A DNA stretch of 64,000 nucleotides from DRVV01 sp964487415 (GTDB lineage: Archaea > Thermoproteota > Bathyarchaeia > Bathyarchaeales > Bathycorpusculaceae): NCBI GenBank assembly GCA_964487415.1, contig CAZAPQ010000126.1:6437-70436 (forward strand), read 5' to 3'. Shown here one piece after another: positions 52,349-60,898 of this stretch. The notes under the pieces were generated by a model that made no database searches, was not told the origin of the DNA, and saw only the letters and a list, made by a program, of their open reading frames with translations. The translations under genes were made by a program, and so were the position numbers. The stretch's first letter is position 1. Each line of letters begins with the position of its first letter.

Positions 52349-53068
52349 TTATAATCCTCTAAAATTTCCTTTTGAAGTTATTTTTAATGTCCTAAACCCC
52401 CTTGCGTAGGAATTCAACATTTCCATGATATTAACGTGTTCCAGTACCATTTGGTTGTCTCTTGCATACCCCTTTATATCATGTTCCGCAGTCTTAAGAG
52501 AGTATAGGCAACACGTATCTCCAACAATTTTGTGTTGACATTCTGAAGGTAAACCCAAAAACACTGGATTAGTAGCGTCTATAGCTTTTTCTGAAGCATA
52601 CACTATGGCATGGGCTCCTGCTGTAAGTTCCGCGATCCTTATGGGGACGCTTTCTTTACCTATTGCCAAAACTTCAATGCCATGCTTTTGTCTTATGTCA
52701 ACCGCAATTTTCTTAAGCTTTGGAAGTAGTTTCAGAAGATTATTTTTGGCTTCACCGGAGATTCTTAAGCCTGAAAAGTGTATTGACGAAAGCTCTTCAA
52801 CGGGCGTTGCGCCTAAAGTCATGTCTAAATGTATGACATCGGCGTCGAAATTTGCTAGGAGTTCCATGCATAATTTCACTTCATGTAAAACAAGGTTATG
52901 ACTAGCTTTGACATCCTCAAAAATTGGTTCGGCTAAAAATGCCTTTGGCTCTCTACATGGTGGGTTAACCAAAACTGCTGCTGCAGCAACTACGGATTGT
53001 GGCTGAAATTTTTCATTTAATATTGCTGATGAGGAATCAGCCGCGATAATTCTCAATGCTTTCACCAT
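52349..53068 (-). CDS. DUF4152 family protein
   Basis: 239 residues with the DUF4152 blocks IIAADSSSAILNEKF, VIHLDMTLGATPVEELSSIHFSG and ELTAGAHAIVYASEKA; acidic residues in the central part could bind a metal. Function unknown. It is archaea-restricted in my knowledge. ATG 53068, 33 bases downstream of the convergent-free 3' gap after rlmE on the same strand. Confidence 0.8.
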   Translation of the reverse strand: MVKALRIIAADSSSAILNEKFQPQSVVAAAAVLVNPPCREPKAFLAEPIFEDVKASHNLVLHEVKLCMELLANFDADVIHLDMTLGATPVEELSSIHFSGLRISGEAKNNLLKLLPKLKKIAVDIRQKHGIEVLAIGKESVPIRIAELTAGAHAIVYASEKAIDATNPVFLGLPSECQHKIVGDTCCLYSLKTAEHDIKGYARDNQMVLEHVNIMEMLNSYARGFRTLKITSKGNFRGL

Positions 53069-53118
53069 GCTTGTTGCAATATTTACTGCATTTTTAATAA
53101 ATGGCTTTTCAAGACGGG

Positions 53119-53736
53119 CTAAAACTCAGGCTTTCTAAGGTGTAGCCCCAATATGAAAATCTCTGAGCTTTTTGCCCTACTTGCTTCAGGCTTAATTAAT
53201 TTTACATCCTCGAAATACTGCCTCACATTTTCAATAAAGTCTTTCAGCATATCTCCTTCAAAAACCTTGACAAAGAAGTTGCCCCTAGGCTTTAAAACTT
53301 CAATTGCTATTTTTAAGGCTGCCTGTGCGCAGTCTATTTGCCGAGCATGATCAACCTCCCATATGCCTGAGATATTTGGAGAAACATCTGAAACCACAAC
53401 ATCCGCTTTTCTAGGCAAAATCTCCATTATGGCTTGAACAGTTTCCTTTTCAGTTATGTCTCCAATAATCGTCTTTATGTTGTCCTCAGGGAAAGGTTCT
53501 ATAGGTTTTAAATCAACTCCAAGAATGAAACCGTTCGATCCGACAATTTTCCTAACTGCTTGAATCCAACCTCCAGGAGCAGCGCCTAAATCCACGACAA
53601 CGTCTTTACTTTTGATGAAATGATATTTCTCTACAGCTTGCAGCAGTTTATAGGCTGCCCTCGAGCGATAGTTTTCCTCCTTAGCCTTTCTATAATAGTA
53701 GTCCCTTTTCCGCTCCTGGAGCCATGCCTTAGGCAA
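53119..53736 (-). CDS. rlmE: 23S rRNA 2'-O-ribose methyltransferase RlmE/FtsJ
   Basis: 205 residues. The SAM motif VVDLGAAPGGWIQAVRKIVG follows FRSRAAYKLLQ-like YRSRAAYKLLQAVEKY; the catalytic K-D-K-E set is visible as Lys near 38, DVVVSDVSPNISG, NFFVKVFEG and SEIF. Methylates the ribose of a uridine in the ribosomal A-loop. TTG start 53736. A TFE-beta gene precedes it with a 20-base gap. Confidence 0.95.
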   Translation of the reverse strand: MPKAWLQERKRDYYYRKAKEENYRSRAAYKLLQAVEKYHFIKSKDVVVDLGAAPGGWIQAVRKIVGSNGFILGVDLKPIEPFPEDNIKTIIGDITEKETVQAIMEILPRKADVVVSDVSPNISGIWEVDHARQIDCAQAALKIAIEVLKPRGNFFVKVFEGDMLKDFIENVRQYFEDVKLIKPEASRAKSSEIFILGLHLRKPEF

Positions 53737-53756
53737 AACTGATCTTCACCTAATGT

Positions 53757-54137
53757 TCAACCCTGTTCCTTTTCAGCTTCATGAAGAAGCCATTCAGTAA
53801 GCTTGCTGCAATTCTGCGGAGTTACTGCACCTGCTGGGCCGCACCTTTGACTCTCAGGACACAGCATACAAGGAGAGTCCTCTATGGAGCTTATAGAAGC
53901 TGGAAGCCTTTTTGGATAAAGCCTATAGGTCCATCTTCCATCGCAGAGCTCTTTTTCTCTTCTTATGAGCCCCTTGCTTTCCAGTTTCAGTGCTATTCTT
54001 GAGCCCTCCCTACTGCTCGCCCCAAGTTTCCTCCATAATTCAGACTGAAGCATTCCCTCATTTCCACTGCTTGTTATTATCTGCAGGGCTCTTTGTTCTA
54101 AATCGTTATGCCTACGCATATTTCCCGTCACTTTCAT
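53757..54137 (-). CDS. tfeB: TFE-beta / RPC34-like transcription factor with Fe-S motif
   Basis: 126 residues. Residues 10-75 form a winged helix (LEQRALQIITSSGNEGMLQSELWRKLGAS, then ALKLESKGLIRREKE). The C-terminus has four cysteines in CMLCPESQRCGPAGAVTPQNC (Cx2Cx5Cx10C), the cubane iron-sulfur cluster pattern known from archaeal TFE-beta and human RPC39. It should help RNA polymerase open promoters together with TFE-alpha. Start at ATG 54137 (ATG 54119 possible). Confidence 0.82.
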   Translation of the reverse strand: MKVTGNMRRHNDLEQRALQIITSSGNEGMLQSELWRKLGASSREGSRIALKLESKGLIRREKELCDGRWTYRLYPKRLPASISSIEDSPCMLCPESQRCGPAGAVTPQNCSKLTEWLLHEAEKEQG

Positions 54138-54214
54138 TCTTATATTTAGGATCTCTTAAAGTAAAAACGTTTATCAAAAATAAAACAGTTTACGCTCAGT
54201 GAAAGGAAAGTAAA

Positions 54215-55234
54215 ATGGATAAGGGTAAGGCTGAGAAAAAGTACTGCCTTGGAATTGAAAGTACGGCAGACGACTTTAGTGTTGGAATAGCCAGCTTCGA
54301 AGGGGAAATATTAGCCAATATTATAGACGCGTATGTTCCGCCAGAGGGTGGGATTCATCCAAGAGAGGCCGCGAGACATCATGCAGATGTTGCAGGAAAG
54401 GTTGTTGAAAAGGCCTTAAAAAAAGCCGAAATTAAGCCAGAGGATATAAATCTTATAGCTTTTTCACAGGGACCTGGGTTAGGTCCTTGTCTCAGGACAG
54501 GAGCTACAGTGGCTCGTGCATTGGCTTCATATCTCCGTGTTCCCCTTGTGGGTGTTAATCATTGTATGGCCCATATTGAAATAGGGAGGCTTACGACGGG
54601 CGCTAAGGATCCCCTTACGCTTTATGTTTCTGGCGGGAACACCATTGTTGCGGCTTTTGATTCAGGTAGATATAGAGTTTTTGGCGAGACATTGGATATA
54701 GCCCTTGGAAACTGTCTAGATGTTTTTGCAAGAGAGGCTGGTTTAAGGCCGAGGATGGGTAAACCCTTAGGAGCTATGGTTGAAGAGCTTGCTAGAAAGG
54801 GGAAAGTGTTTGCGTCCCTGCCCTACACAGTTAAGGGAATGGACCTATCCTTCAGTGGTTTATTGACTGCGGCTATAAACATGTTGGGGAAAGAGGTTTC
54901 GTTGGAAGATTTGTGCTACAGTCTCCAAGAAACAGCTTTCTCAATGGTTACAGAAGTTACGGAGAGGGCTTTAGCCCATACAGAGAAAAAGGAAGTCTTG
55001 CTGACAGGCGGTGTAGCCGCTAACAAGAGACTTCAGGAAATGGTTAAGTTCATAGCTGAGGAACACGATGCAAAATTCTGTGTTGTACCAAGCGAGTTTG
55101 CAATTGATAATGGCGCCATGATTGCATGGGCTGGCGTGCTCGCCTTTACCCACGGCATCACAACCCCCATTGAAGAAAGCTTTGTAAAGCTGCGGTGGCG
55201 GCTCGAGGAGGTTGAAGTGCCTTGGGTGAAATAA
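54215..55234 (+). CDS. kae1: tRNA N6-adenosine threonylcarbamoyltransferase Kae1
   Basis: Catalytic subunit of the KEOPS complex; adds threonylcarbamoyl to A37 of ANN-decoding tRNAs. 339 residues with the ASKHA signature LGIESTADDFSVGI, the metal site HHADV and NHCMAHIEIGRL (HxxxH), PLTLYVSGGNT and LLTGGVAANKRLQE. It overlaps the bud32 start (TTG) by 13 bases. Confidence 0.96.
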   Translation: MDKGKAEKKYCLGIESTADDFSVGIASFEGEILANIIDAYVPPEGGIHPREAARHHADVAGKVVEKALKKAEIKPEDINLIAFSQGPGLGPCLRTGATVARALASYLRVPLVGVNHCMAHIEIGRLTTGAKDPLTLYVSGGNTIVAAFDSGRYRVFGETLDIALGNCLDVFAREAGLRPRMGKPLGAMVEELARKGKVFASLPYTVKGMDLSFSGLLTAAINMLGKEVSLEDLCYSLQETAFSMVTEVTERALAHTEKKEVLLTGGVAANKRLQEMVKFIAEEHDAKFCVVPSEFAIDNGAMIAWAGVLAFTHGITTPIEESFVKLRWRLEEVEVPWVK

Positions 55235-55938
55235 GTCAATGGCAACTAATTAAAAAGGGGGCAGAAGCTTGGCTATACCTTGCCAATTGGCATGGGAGGA
55301 AAGTTGTAATTAAAAAGCGTTTGCCTAAACATTATAGGACTCCTGAACTTGATGAGCGGATCAGAATTTATCGCACAGTTCATGAGCCGCAACTTATGCA
55401 TGAGGCCAAAAAAGCCGGAGTGCCAACTCCGATAATTTATTTGGTTGACATAAAGGAAGCCATGATTGTCATGGAATTTATCGAAGGCGATCAGGTTAAA
55501 AAATTGTTAGGTCTGGTCTCCCAAGAGGAGCGGGATAGGTTATGCTATGATATTGGCGAATTAATAGGAAAGCTCCATAAGAATGGGATTATTCATGGGG
55601 ATTTAACCACGTCTAACATGATACGGGACGCTGATGGCAAAATATTCTTCATAGACTTTGGACTTGGAGAGAAACTCAATGAAGTTGAGGCTAAGGGGGT
55701 GGATCTACATCTTATGAAACGGGCTTTACAAAGCACCCACTTCAAATTTGCAGACGAGTGCTTCAACGCCGTCGTAAGAGGATATTCAAGCATTTTAGAT
55801 CATGCAACAGTGAAAGACGTTTTAGAAAAGATTAGGGAAATAGAGCGGAGGGGACGATATATTATCGAAAGAAAGTGGTCTCGCGAACCCTCTTGCGGCT
55901 CTGAGGAGGTTAGAAAAGGTTTTAAGCATTTAAAATAA
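55222..55938 (+). CDS. bud32: Kae1-associated kinase Bud32
   Basis: 238-residue KEOPS kinase/ATPase. Short kinase fold: KKGAEAWLY (P-loop-like), VVIKKRLPKHYR, catalytic IHGDLTTSNMI and DFGLG (as FIDFGLGEKL). It overlaps kae1 by 13 bases, starting at TTG 55222 after GAGGAGG. The pair is fused in some archaea; here they are separate genes. Confidence 0.95.
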   Translation: MGEISQWQLIKKGAEAWLYLANWHGRKVVIKKRLPKHYRTPELDERIRIYRTVHEPQLMHEAKKAGVPTPIIYLVDIKEAMIVMEFIEGDQVKKLLGLVSQEERDRLCYDIGELIGKLHKNGIIHGDLTTSNMIRDADGKIFFIDFGLGEKLNEVEAKGVDLHLMKRALQSTHFKFADECFNAVVRGYSSILDHATVKDVLEKIREIERRGRYIIERKWSREPSCGSEEVRKGFKHLK

Positions 55939-55961
55939 TGTGAAGCTAAAAGGTGGGGTGA

Positions 55962-56558
55962 GTGGTGAACCCCCAATCCTGCACTAGAGTTGTTTTCTTT
56001 GCAACAAATAATTTCAATAAGTTTCGTGAGGCCTGTATGGTTCTCAGAGAATTTAACCTATCTGCAGGCATGCTTAGGATAAAAACGTTTGAGATTCAAA
56101 GTGAAAGTCTGGAAGAGATTGCAAAGGCAAGTGTTCTGAAAGCCTTTGAGAAGTGTGGGATCCCAATTATGGTTGAAGATGCTGGATTGTTTGTAGAGGC
56201 TTTAAATGACTTTCCAGGACCATATGCCTCCTATGCCTATAAAACCATAGGTAATGAGGGGTTGCTTAGACTAATGGATGGTGTGGAAAATAGGAAAGCC
56301 AGTTTTCGATCCGTTGTGGCCTATTTTTCTTCGGAATTGAAATTTCCCATATGCTTTAAGGGGGAGATTGTTGGAGAAATAACTAAAGAAGTTCGGAAAG
56401 GCTGCTCAGGTTTTGGTTTTGATCCCATTTTTAAGCCTCAGGGAAGCGATAAAACTTTCGCGGAAATGAGTGTTGAAGAAAAGAACATGTACTCCCATAG
56501 GGCTAGAGCCTTCAGAGAGTTCGCTAAATGGTATAAGAGTTTTAAGCGAATTGTTTAA
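55962..56558 (+). CDS. XTP/dITP diphosphatase (HAM1 family)
   Basis: Removes deaminated purine nucleotides from the pool. 198 residues: VFFATNNFNKFREA at the N-terminus, VEDAGLFVEALNDFPGPYASY (substrate loop), GCSGFGFDPIFKP and SHRARAFREFAKW. GTG 55962 follows GGTGGGG. It is in the run of genes between bud32 and rps15. Confidence 0.94.
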   Translation: MVNPQSCTRVVFFATNNFNKFREACMVLREFNLSAGMLRIKTFEIQSESLEEIAKASVLKAFEKCGIPIMVEDAGLFVEALNDFPGPYASYAYKTIGNEGLLRLMDGVENRKASFRSVVAYFSSELKFPICFKGEIVGEITKEVRKGCSGFGFDPIFKPQGSDKTFAEMSVEEKNMYSHRARAFREFAKWYKSFKRIV

Positions 56559-56618
56559 GTTTATCGAAGATTTTAAATATACGCTTACATTCGCTCTTTA
56601 AAGCTAAAAGGGGTAAGT

Positions 56619-57059
56619 ATGCCTAAAAAGGAAAAGGGTAAATCACATCCGACAAGACCAGTGAGCAAACGTCCTCCAAGCTGGTGTAAATACCAACCTG
56701 AAGAGGTTGAGGCCCTCGTAATTAAGCTGGCGAGGGAGGGCAATCCTCCAAGTCGGATAGGGACAATTCTCAGGGATCAATACGCCATTCCACTGGTTAA
56801 ACCAATAACTGGGGAAACCATAACGGAAATTCTTCGAGAAGCGGGGCTTGCGCCGTCAGTGCCTGAAGACCTGGAAAACCTGCTTAAGAAGGCTGCTAGA
56901 CTTATGGCGCATCTTGAAAAGCATAAGAAAGATTTTCATAACAAGAGAGCCCTGCAGCTTATTGAAGCAAAAATCCATAGACTTGAAAACTATTACAAGC
57001 AGGAAGGCATTTTACCTTCAAACTGGAAGTATGAGCCAAAGATGACCTCTATTGCCTAA
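56619..57059 (+). CDS. rps15: 30S ribosomal protein S15
   Basis: 146 residues, the archaeal/eukaryotic type (S13e) with an extended N-terminus: SHPTRPVSKRPPSWCKYQPEEVEALVIKLAREGNPPSRIGTILRDQYAIP, then LMAHLEKHKKDFHNKRALQLIEAKIHRL. ATG 56619 is preceded by GGGGTAAGT. A TATA-like AAATATACGC lies about 45 bases upstream. Confidence 0.96.
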   Translation: MPKKEKGKSHPTRPVSKRPPSWCKYQPEEVEALVIKLAREGNPPSRIGTILRDQYAIPLVKPITGETITEILREAGLAPSVPEDLENLLKKAARLMAHLEKHKKDFHNKRALQLIEAKIHRLENYYKQEGILPSNWKYEPKMTSIA

Positions 57060-57115
57060 TGGCTTTGTCATTTTGACAAAAACTTTAGAAATTTTAAGCT
57101 CGCTAATGATTAGCT

Positions 57116-58567
57116 ATGTCCTCAGATAATCAGCAAATTTCAAGTTTCTTTGATGCAGCCTCTGCAGCTTCCCAGGCAATATTAGAGGCTGTTAAAAGCG
57201 GCGTTACAATCTACTTGTATTCTCACCTTGATGCTGACGGCATAGCTGCCGCCGGAGTGATTGGTAAGGCACTTTATAGACTTAATGCTAGATTCCGCAT
57301 TAGGATAACTCAGTGGGTTGACGAGAAACTGATAAGCGAGATCTTTGAAGAAAAGCCTCAAATGGTCATTTTTATAGATCTTGGGACGGAATTTGCAAGT
57401 TTGCTGAAACAGAAAGTTTCAGATTCCAACTTATTGGTTTTGGACCATCATCAAATTATTGAAGTATTACCTGAAGGCTTTTTATGTGTTAACCCTCATC
57501 TCTTCGGCATAGACGGTTCCAAAAGCATTAGCAGTTCAGGAGTTGCCTATTTCGTGGCGAAGGCTTTAGATCCGTCTAATGTGGATCTAGCCCCCATAGC
57601 GGTTGTTGGTGCTCTTGGCGACCTGCAAGATAAGTATGAACAAAGAATGCTTGGCGGGTTGAACCAGAAAATAGTTGAAGATGCGCAGAAGGAGGGGCTG
57701 TTAACTGTTGAGAAGGATTTGCTGTTCTTCGGGAGGGAGACTCGTCCCATACATAAGGCCCTAGCCTCCACAACAAGCCCTTTTATACCAGAAATAAGCG
57801 GCTCTGAGGACAAAAGCCTAGACTTCCTTATGAAGCTCGGTATCCAGCTTAAACATGACGATAAGTGGAGAGCCTTAAGGGATCTTTCAGAAGACGAGAA
57901 GAGAAAGATTTGCTCAGCCCTTGCCGATCATCTCCTATCCAAGGGTTTGCACTGTGAAGTGTCAAACCTTATAGGCTATGTATACACTTTAACCCGCGAG
58001 TTGCCTTGGACTCCAACTAGGGACGGACGAGAATTTGCAGTTTTGCTAAACGCTACTGGACGCATGGATAAATCCGGACTCGGCGTGGCCATATGCATGG
58101 GAGACAAGGGTTCAGCCCTGGAGGAAGCGAACAGGGTTCTTGAAGACTATAGACGCAATATTAACAGGTATTTGAAGTGGATTATGGAAAAGCCTGAGAG
58201 ACTTAGGGAGATGGAAAATATATATGTGGTTTATGGTGAAGACTTTGTTGAAGATAAGATGATTGGCGCGGTTTCATCAATATTATCAACAAGTCTCCCG
58301 AATACAGAAAAGCCCCTCATAGCTTATACCAAGGCAAGTGAAGGGAGGTTAATGAAGGTCTCTGCAAGGACCACCGATATGGTGGTTGGCAAAGGGGTTA
58401 ATCTTGGAAGGATTATGCAAATTGCTGCTGAAAAGTGTCTTGGCAAAGGCGGCGGCCACGATATAGCTGCTGGAGCCCAGATTCCCATCGAGAACATCGA
58501 CCTTTTCATAAGGCTTGTAAATGAGCTTGTGGGCAAGAGCCTGGCGGGCGGGGATATTGGAAGCTGA
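57116..58567 (+). CDS. DHH family phosphoesterase (GAN/RecJ-like)
   Basis: 483 residues. N-terminal motifs of the DHH family: YSHLDADGIAAAGVI, IFIDLGTEF, VLDHHQIIEV and VGALGDLQDKYE; the DHHA1 part has SARTTDMVVGKGVNLGRIMQIAAEKCLGKGGGHDIAAGAQIP. This is the longer archaeal form associated with GINS/replication (GAN) or a related oligonucleotide hydrolase. It lies between rps15 and pcc1, a conserved archaeal neighbourhood. Confidence 0.9.
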   Translation: MSSDNQQISSFFDAASAASQAILEAVKSGVTIYLYSHLDADGIAAAGVIGKALYRLNARFRIRITQWVDEKLISEIFEEKPQMVIFIDLGTEFASLLKQKVSDSNLLVLDHHQIIEVLPEGFLCVNPHLFGIDGSKSISSSGVAYFVAKALDPSNVDLAPIAVVGALGDLQDKYEQRMLGGLNQKIVEDAQKEGLLTVEKDLLFFGRETRPIHKALASTTSPFIPEISGSEDKSLDFLMKLGIQLKHDDKWRALRDLSEDEKRKICSALADHLLSKGLHCEVSNLIGYVYTLTRELPWTPTRDGREFAVLLNATGRMDKSGLGVAICMGDKGSALEEANRVLEDYRRNINRYLKWIMEKPERLREMENIYVVYGEDFVEDKMIGAVSSILSTSLPNTEKPLIAYTKASEGRLMKVSARTTDMVVGKGVNLGRIMQIAAEKCLGKGGGHDIAAGAQIPIENIDLFIRLVNELVGKSLAGGDIGS

Positions 58568-58805
58568 AATAATAATAAGTTACGATGACGCTAAAATAGC
58601 TAAGGCTGTGGCAGCCGCAGTTTCGCCGGACAACTCCCAGGCACCACCAGGCTTATTTGTAAAAACTGAAAGGCAGGGAGACAAAGTTCTGACATCAATA
58701 AGGTGCGAGGGAGAGCTACCAACATTTATAGCAACCATTGATGACTTGTTGTCTTCAATTTCGGTTGCTGAAAAAACCTTGAAAATGTTAAGGAAAGTTA
58801 TATAG
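58557..58805 (+). CDS. pcc1: KEOPS complex subunit Pcc1
   Basis: 82 residues. It starts EAEIIISYDDAKIAKAVAAAVSPDN and has a small alpha/beta dimer fold, the scaffold of KEOPS that bridges Kae1. The frame opens at ATG 58521 inside the DHH gene, but GGCGGGG before TTG 58557 gives the family length. It overlaps the DHH stop by 11 bases. Kae1 and Bud32 are encoded 3 kb upstream; Cgi121 is not in the window. Confidence 0.88.
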   Translation: MEAEIIISYDDAKIAKAVAAAVSPDNSQAPPGLFVKTERQGDKVLTSIRCEGELPTFIATIDDLLSSISVAEKTLKMLRKVI

Positions 58806-58855
58806 CCGTTTAAAGTTTTTAAGGCTAGGGCAGAAGCAGCTAAATTGTGAGGAAA

Positions 58856-60148
58856 ATGTTAGACATAAAGCTGATTCGAGAAAATCCGGAAATGGTTAAA
58901 AGGAATCTTGAGAGAAGAGCTGATCCTGAGTTTCTTAGCATGCTTGACGCTTTACTTGAGAATGATAGGATTTGGCGGCAGAAACTAACAGAACTAAACA
59001 ATCTTCGAAGGGAAAGAAACCAAATAACAGTTGAGATAGCAAAAGCGAAGAAAAGGGGCGAAAGAATTGACCAGATTCTATTAAAAGCACAGGAAATAGA
59101 CGAAAAAATTGCCGATCTAGAAAGGCAGGTGGGCACATATGAAGAGAATGTGCGCTACTATCTTATGAGGCTTCCAAATCTCCTCCATGATTCAGTCCCA
59201 ACCGGGAAAAGCGAGTCTGACAATGTGGTCGTTAGAACATGGGGTGAGATAAGAAGATTTGATTTTCCCATAAAAGATCATATAGATCTTGGGCTGAGCT
59301 TAGGTATATTGGATGTGGAAAGGGCTGGAAAGATTTCTGGCGCGAGGTTCTTTTACTTAAAAGGTGCAGGGGTTCTTTTGGACCTAGCTTTAATAAACTT
59401 TGCTCTTGAAGAGCTCATCAAAAAGGGCTTCATCGCAGTTGAACCTCCATTTCTCATGAGGCGAAAGCCCTACGAGGGTGTTATTGCGCTTAGCGATTTT
59501 GAGGAAAACCTATACAAAATCGAGAATGAAGATTTGTATCTCATTGCCACATCAGAGCACCCAATTGCTGCAATGTACATGAATGAGGTTCTGGATGAGT
59601 CGGATTTACCCCTAAAATTTGCCGGGATAAGCACCAATTTTAGAAAGGAGGCTGGGGCTCATGGAAAGGATACGCGGGGAATATTTCGAACCCACCAGTT
59701 TAATAAGGTTGAGCAGTTTATCTTTTGCAAACCTGAAGATTCATGGGACCTGCATGAGGAACTGGTTAGGAATGCTGAAGAGCTTGTGCAGAAGTTGGGC
59801 TTACCATACAGGGTTGTAAATGTTTGCTCAGGCGAAATTGGAACGGTTGCTGCGAAAAAATATGACATTGAAGTCTGGATGCCAGCCCAGGGAACCTATA
59901 GGGAAGTGGTTTCTTGCAGCAACTGTACGGATTTTCAATCTCGAAGATTGAATATAAAATACAGGGAGAAGGCAGGGAAACCTCCAAAGGGCTTTGTGCA
60001 CACGCTGAATTCAACCGCCTTAGCCACTGGAAGAACAATGGTTGCAATTTTAGAAAACTATCAGCAGAAGGATGGTTCAGTGATAATTCCTGAAGTTTTA
60101 AGGAAATACATGGGTGGCTTGGAAAAGATAGAACCTAAAAGTATCTAA
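58856..60148 (+). CDS. serS: seryl-tRNA synthetase
   Basis: 430 residues, class II synthetase. The N-terminal coiled-coil arm (LDALLENDRIWRQKLTELNNLRRERNQIT, about 30-100) precedes the core motif 2 TNFRKEAGAHGKDTRGIFRTHQFNKVEQF and motif 3 LNSTALATGRTMVAILENYQQ. ATG 58856 is chosen over GTG 58847. This is the common SerRS type, not the rare methanogenic one. Confidence 0.96.
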   Translation: MLDIKLIRENPEMVKRNLERRADPEFLSMLDALLENDRIWRQKLTELNNLRRERNQITVEIAKAKKRGERIDQILLKAQEIDEKIADLERQVGTYEENVRYYLMRLPNLLHDSVPTGKSESDNVVVRTWGEIRRFDFPIKDHIDLGLSLGILDVERAGKISGARFFYLKGAGVLLDLALINFALEELIKKGFIAVEPPFLMRRKPYEGVIALSDFEENLYKIENEDLYLIATSEHPIAAMYMNEVLDESDLPLKFAGISTNFRKEAGAHGKDTRGIFRTHQFNKVEQFIFCKPEDSWDLHEELVRNAEELVQKLGLPYRVVNVCSGEIGTVAAKKYDIEVWMPAQGTYREVVSCSNCTDFQSRRLNIKYREKAGKPPKGFVHTLNSTALATGRTMVAILENYQQKDGSVIIPEVLRKYMGGLEKIEPKSI

Positions 60149-60232
60149 CAGAAATGAAAATCCCAGAATCTATAATGGTAAAGCTTAATATTCTTAATGT
60201 GATTTTTTTCGCTGTTTAAATGGAGGGTATGT

Positions 60233-60835
60233 GTGTCAACAAGAAAGGTAAGGGACAAATGGCGTGGCAAAGCATGGTACACGGTGCTTGCTCCACCATA
60301 CTTCGGGAATGTAGAATTAGGTAGCATCCCCGCTGAATCTCCAGAAAAGCTTCTAGGCCGCGTGATGGAGGTTACGCTTTACGATGTCACTGGCGATTTT
60401 TCGCATCAGTACTTGAAGCTTTATTTTCAAATAACTAATGTTGATGGTAAAACAGCGCACACAATGTTTAAGGGGCATGAATATTCTAGGGACTATCTCA
60501 GAAGCCTTGTGCGTAGAAGGACGACAAAAGTTGATGGCCTATTTGATGTTTCAACAAAGGATGGTTATAGGTTTAGAGTTGCGATTGTGGCGTTCACCCT
60601 GTCAAGAATTAAAACTTCACAGGAGAACATTATTAGGAAGGTTATGGCGAGGATAGTTAACGAAAAGAGTGCTGCTTTAACTACGGATCAATTTGTTCAG
60701 GAGATGGTTTTGGGAAAAATAGCTTCAGACATCTATAACGAGGCTAAGAAGGTGGTTCCGCTACGCCATGTAGGCGTAAGGAAATCAAAACTTCTAACGC
60801 AAGTTGTTATGCCGCAAATTCAGCAGACAAATTAG
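60233..60835 (+). CDS. rps3ae: 30S ribosomal protein S3ae
   Basis: 200 residues. S3ae core: DKWRGKAWYTVLAPPYFGNVELGSIP, VEVTLYDVTGDFSHQYLKLYFQI-like VMEVTLYDVTGDF and HEYSRDYLRSLVRRRTTKVDGLFDVSTKDGYRFRVA. GTG 60233 follows GGAGGG with ideal spacing. Archaeal/eukaryotic small-subunit protein. Confidence 0.96.
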   Translation: MSTRKVRDKWRGKAWYTVLAPPYFGNVELGSIPAESPEKLLGRVMEVTLYDVTGDFSHQYLKLYFQITNVDGKTAHTMFKGHEYSRDYLRSLVRRRTTKVDGLFDVSTKDGYRFRVAIVAFTLSRIKTSQENIIRKVMARIVNEKSAALTTDQFVQEMVLGKIASDIYNEAKKVVPLRHVGVRKSKLLTQVVMPQIQQTN

Positions 60836-60898
60836 CCTTTCCATTTTAATTTTCAGTCACTCATCTGCTCTCTTAGTGTTTTAAAATGGAGGTAAAGC

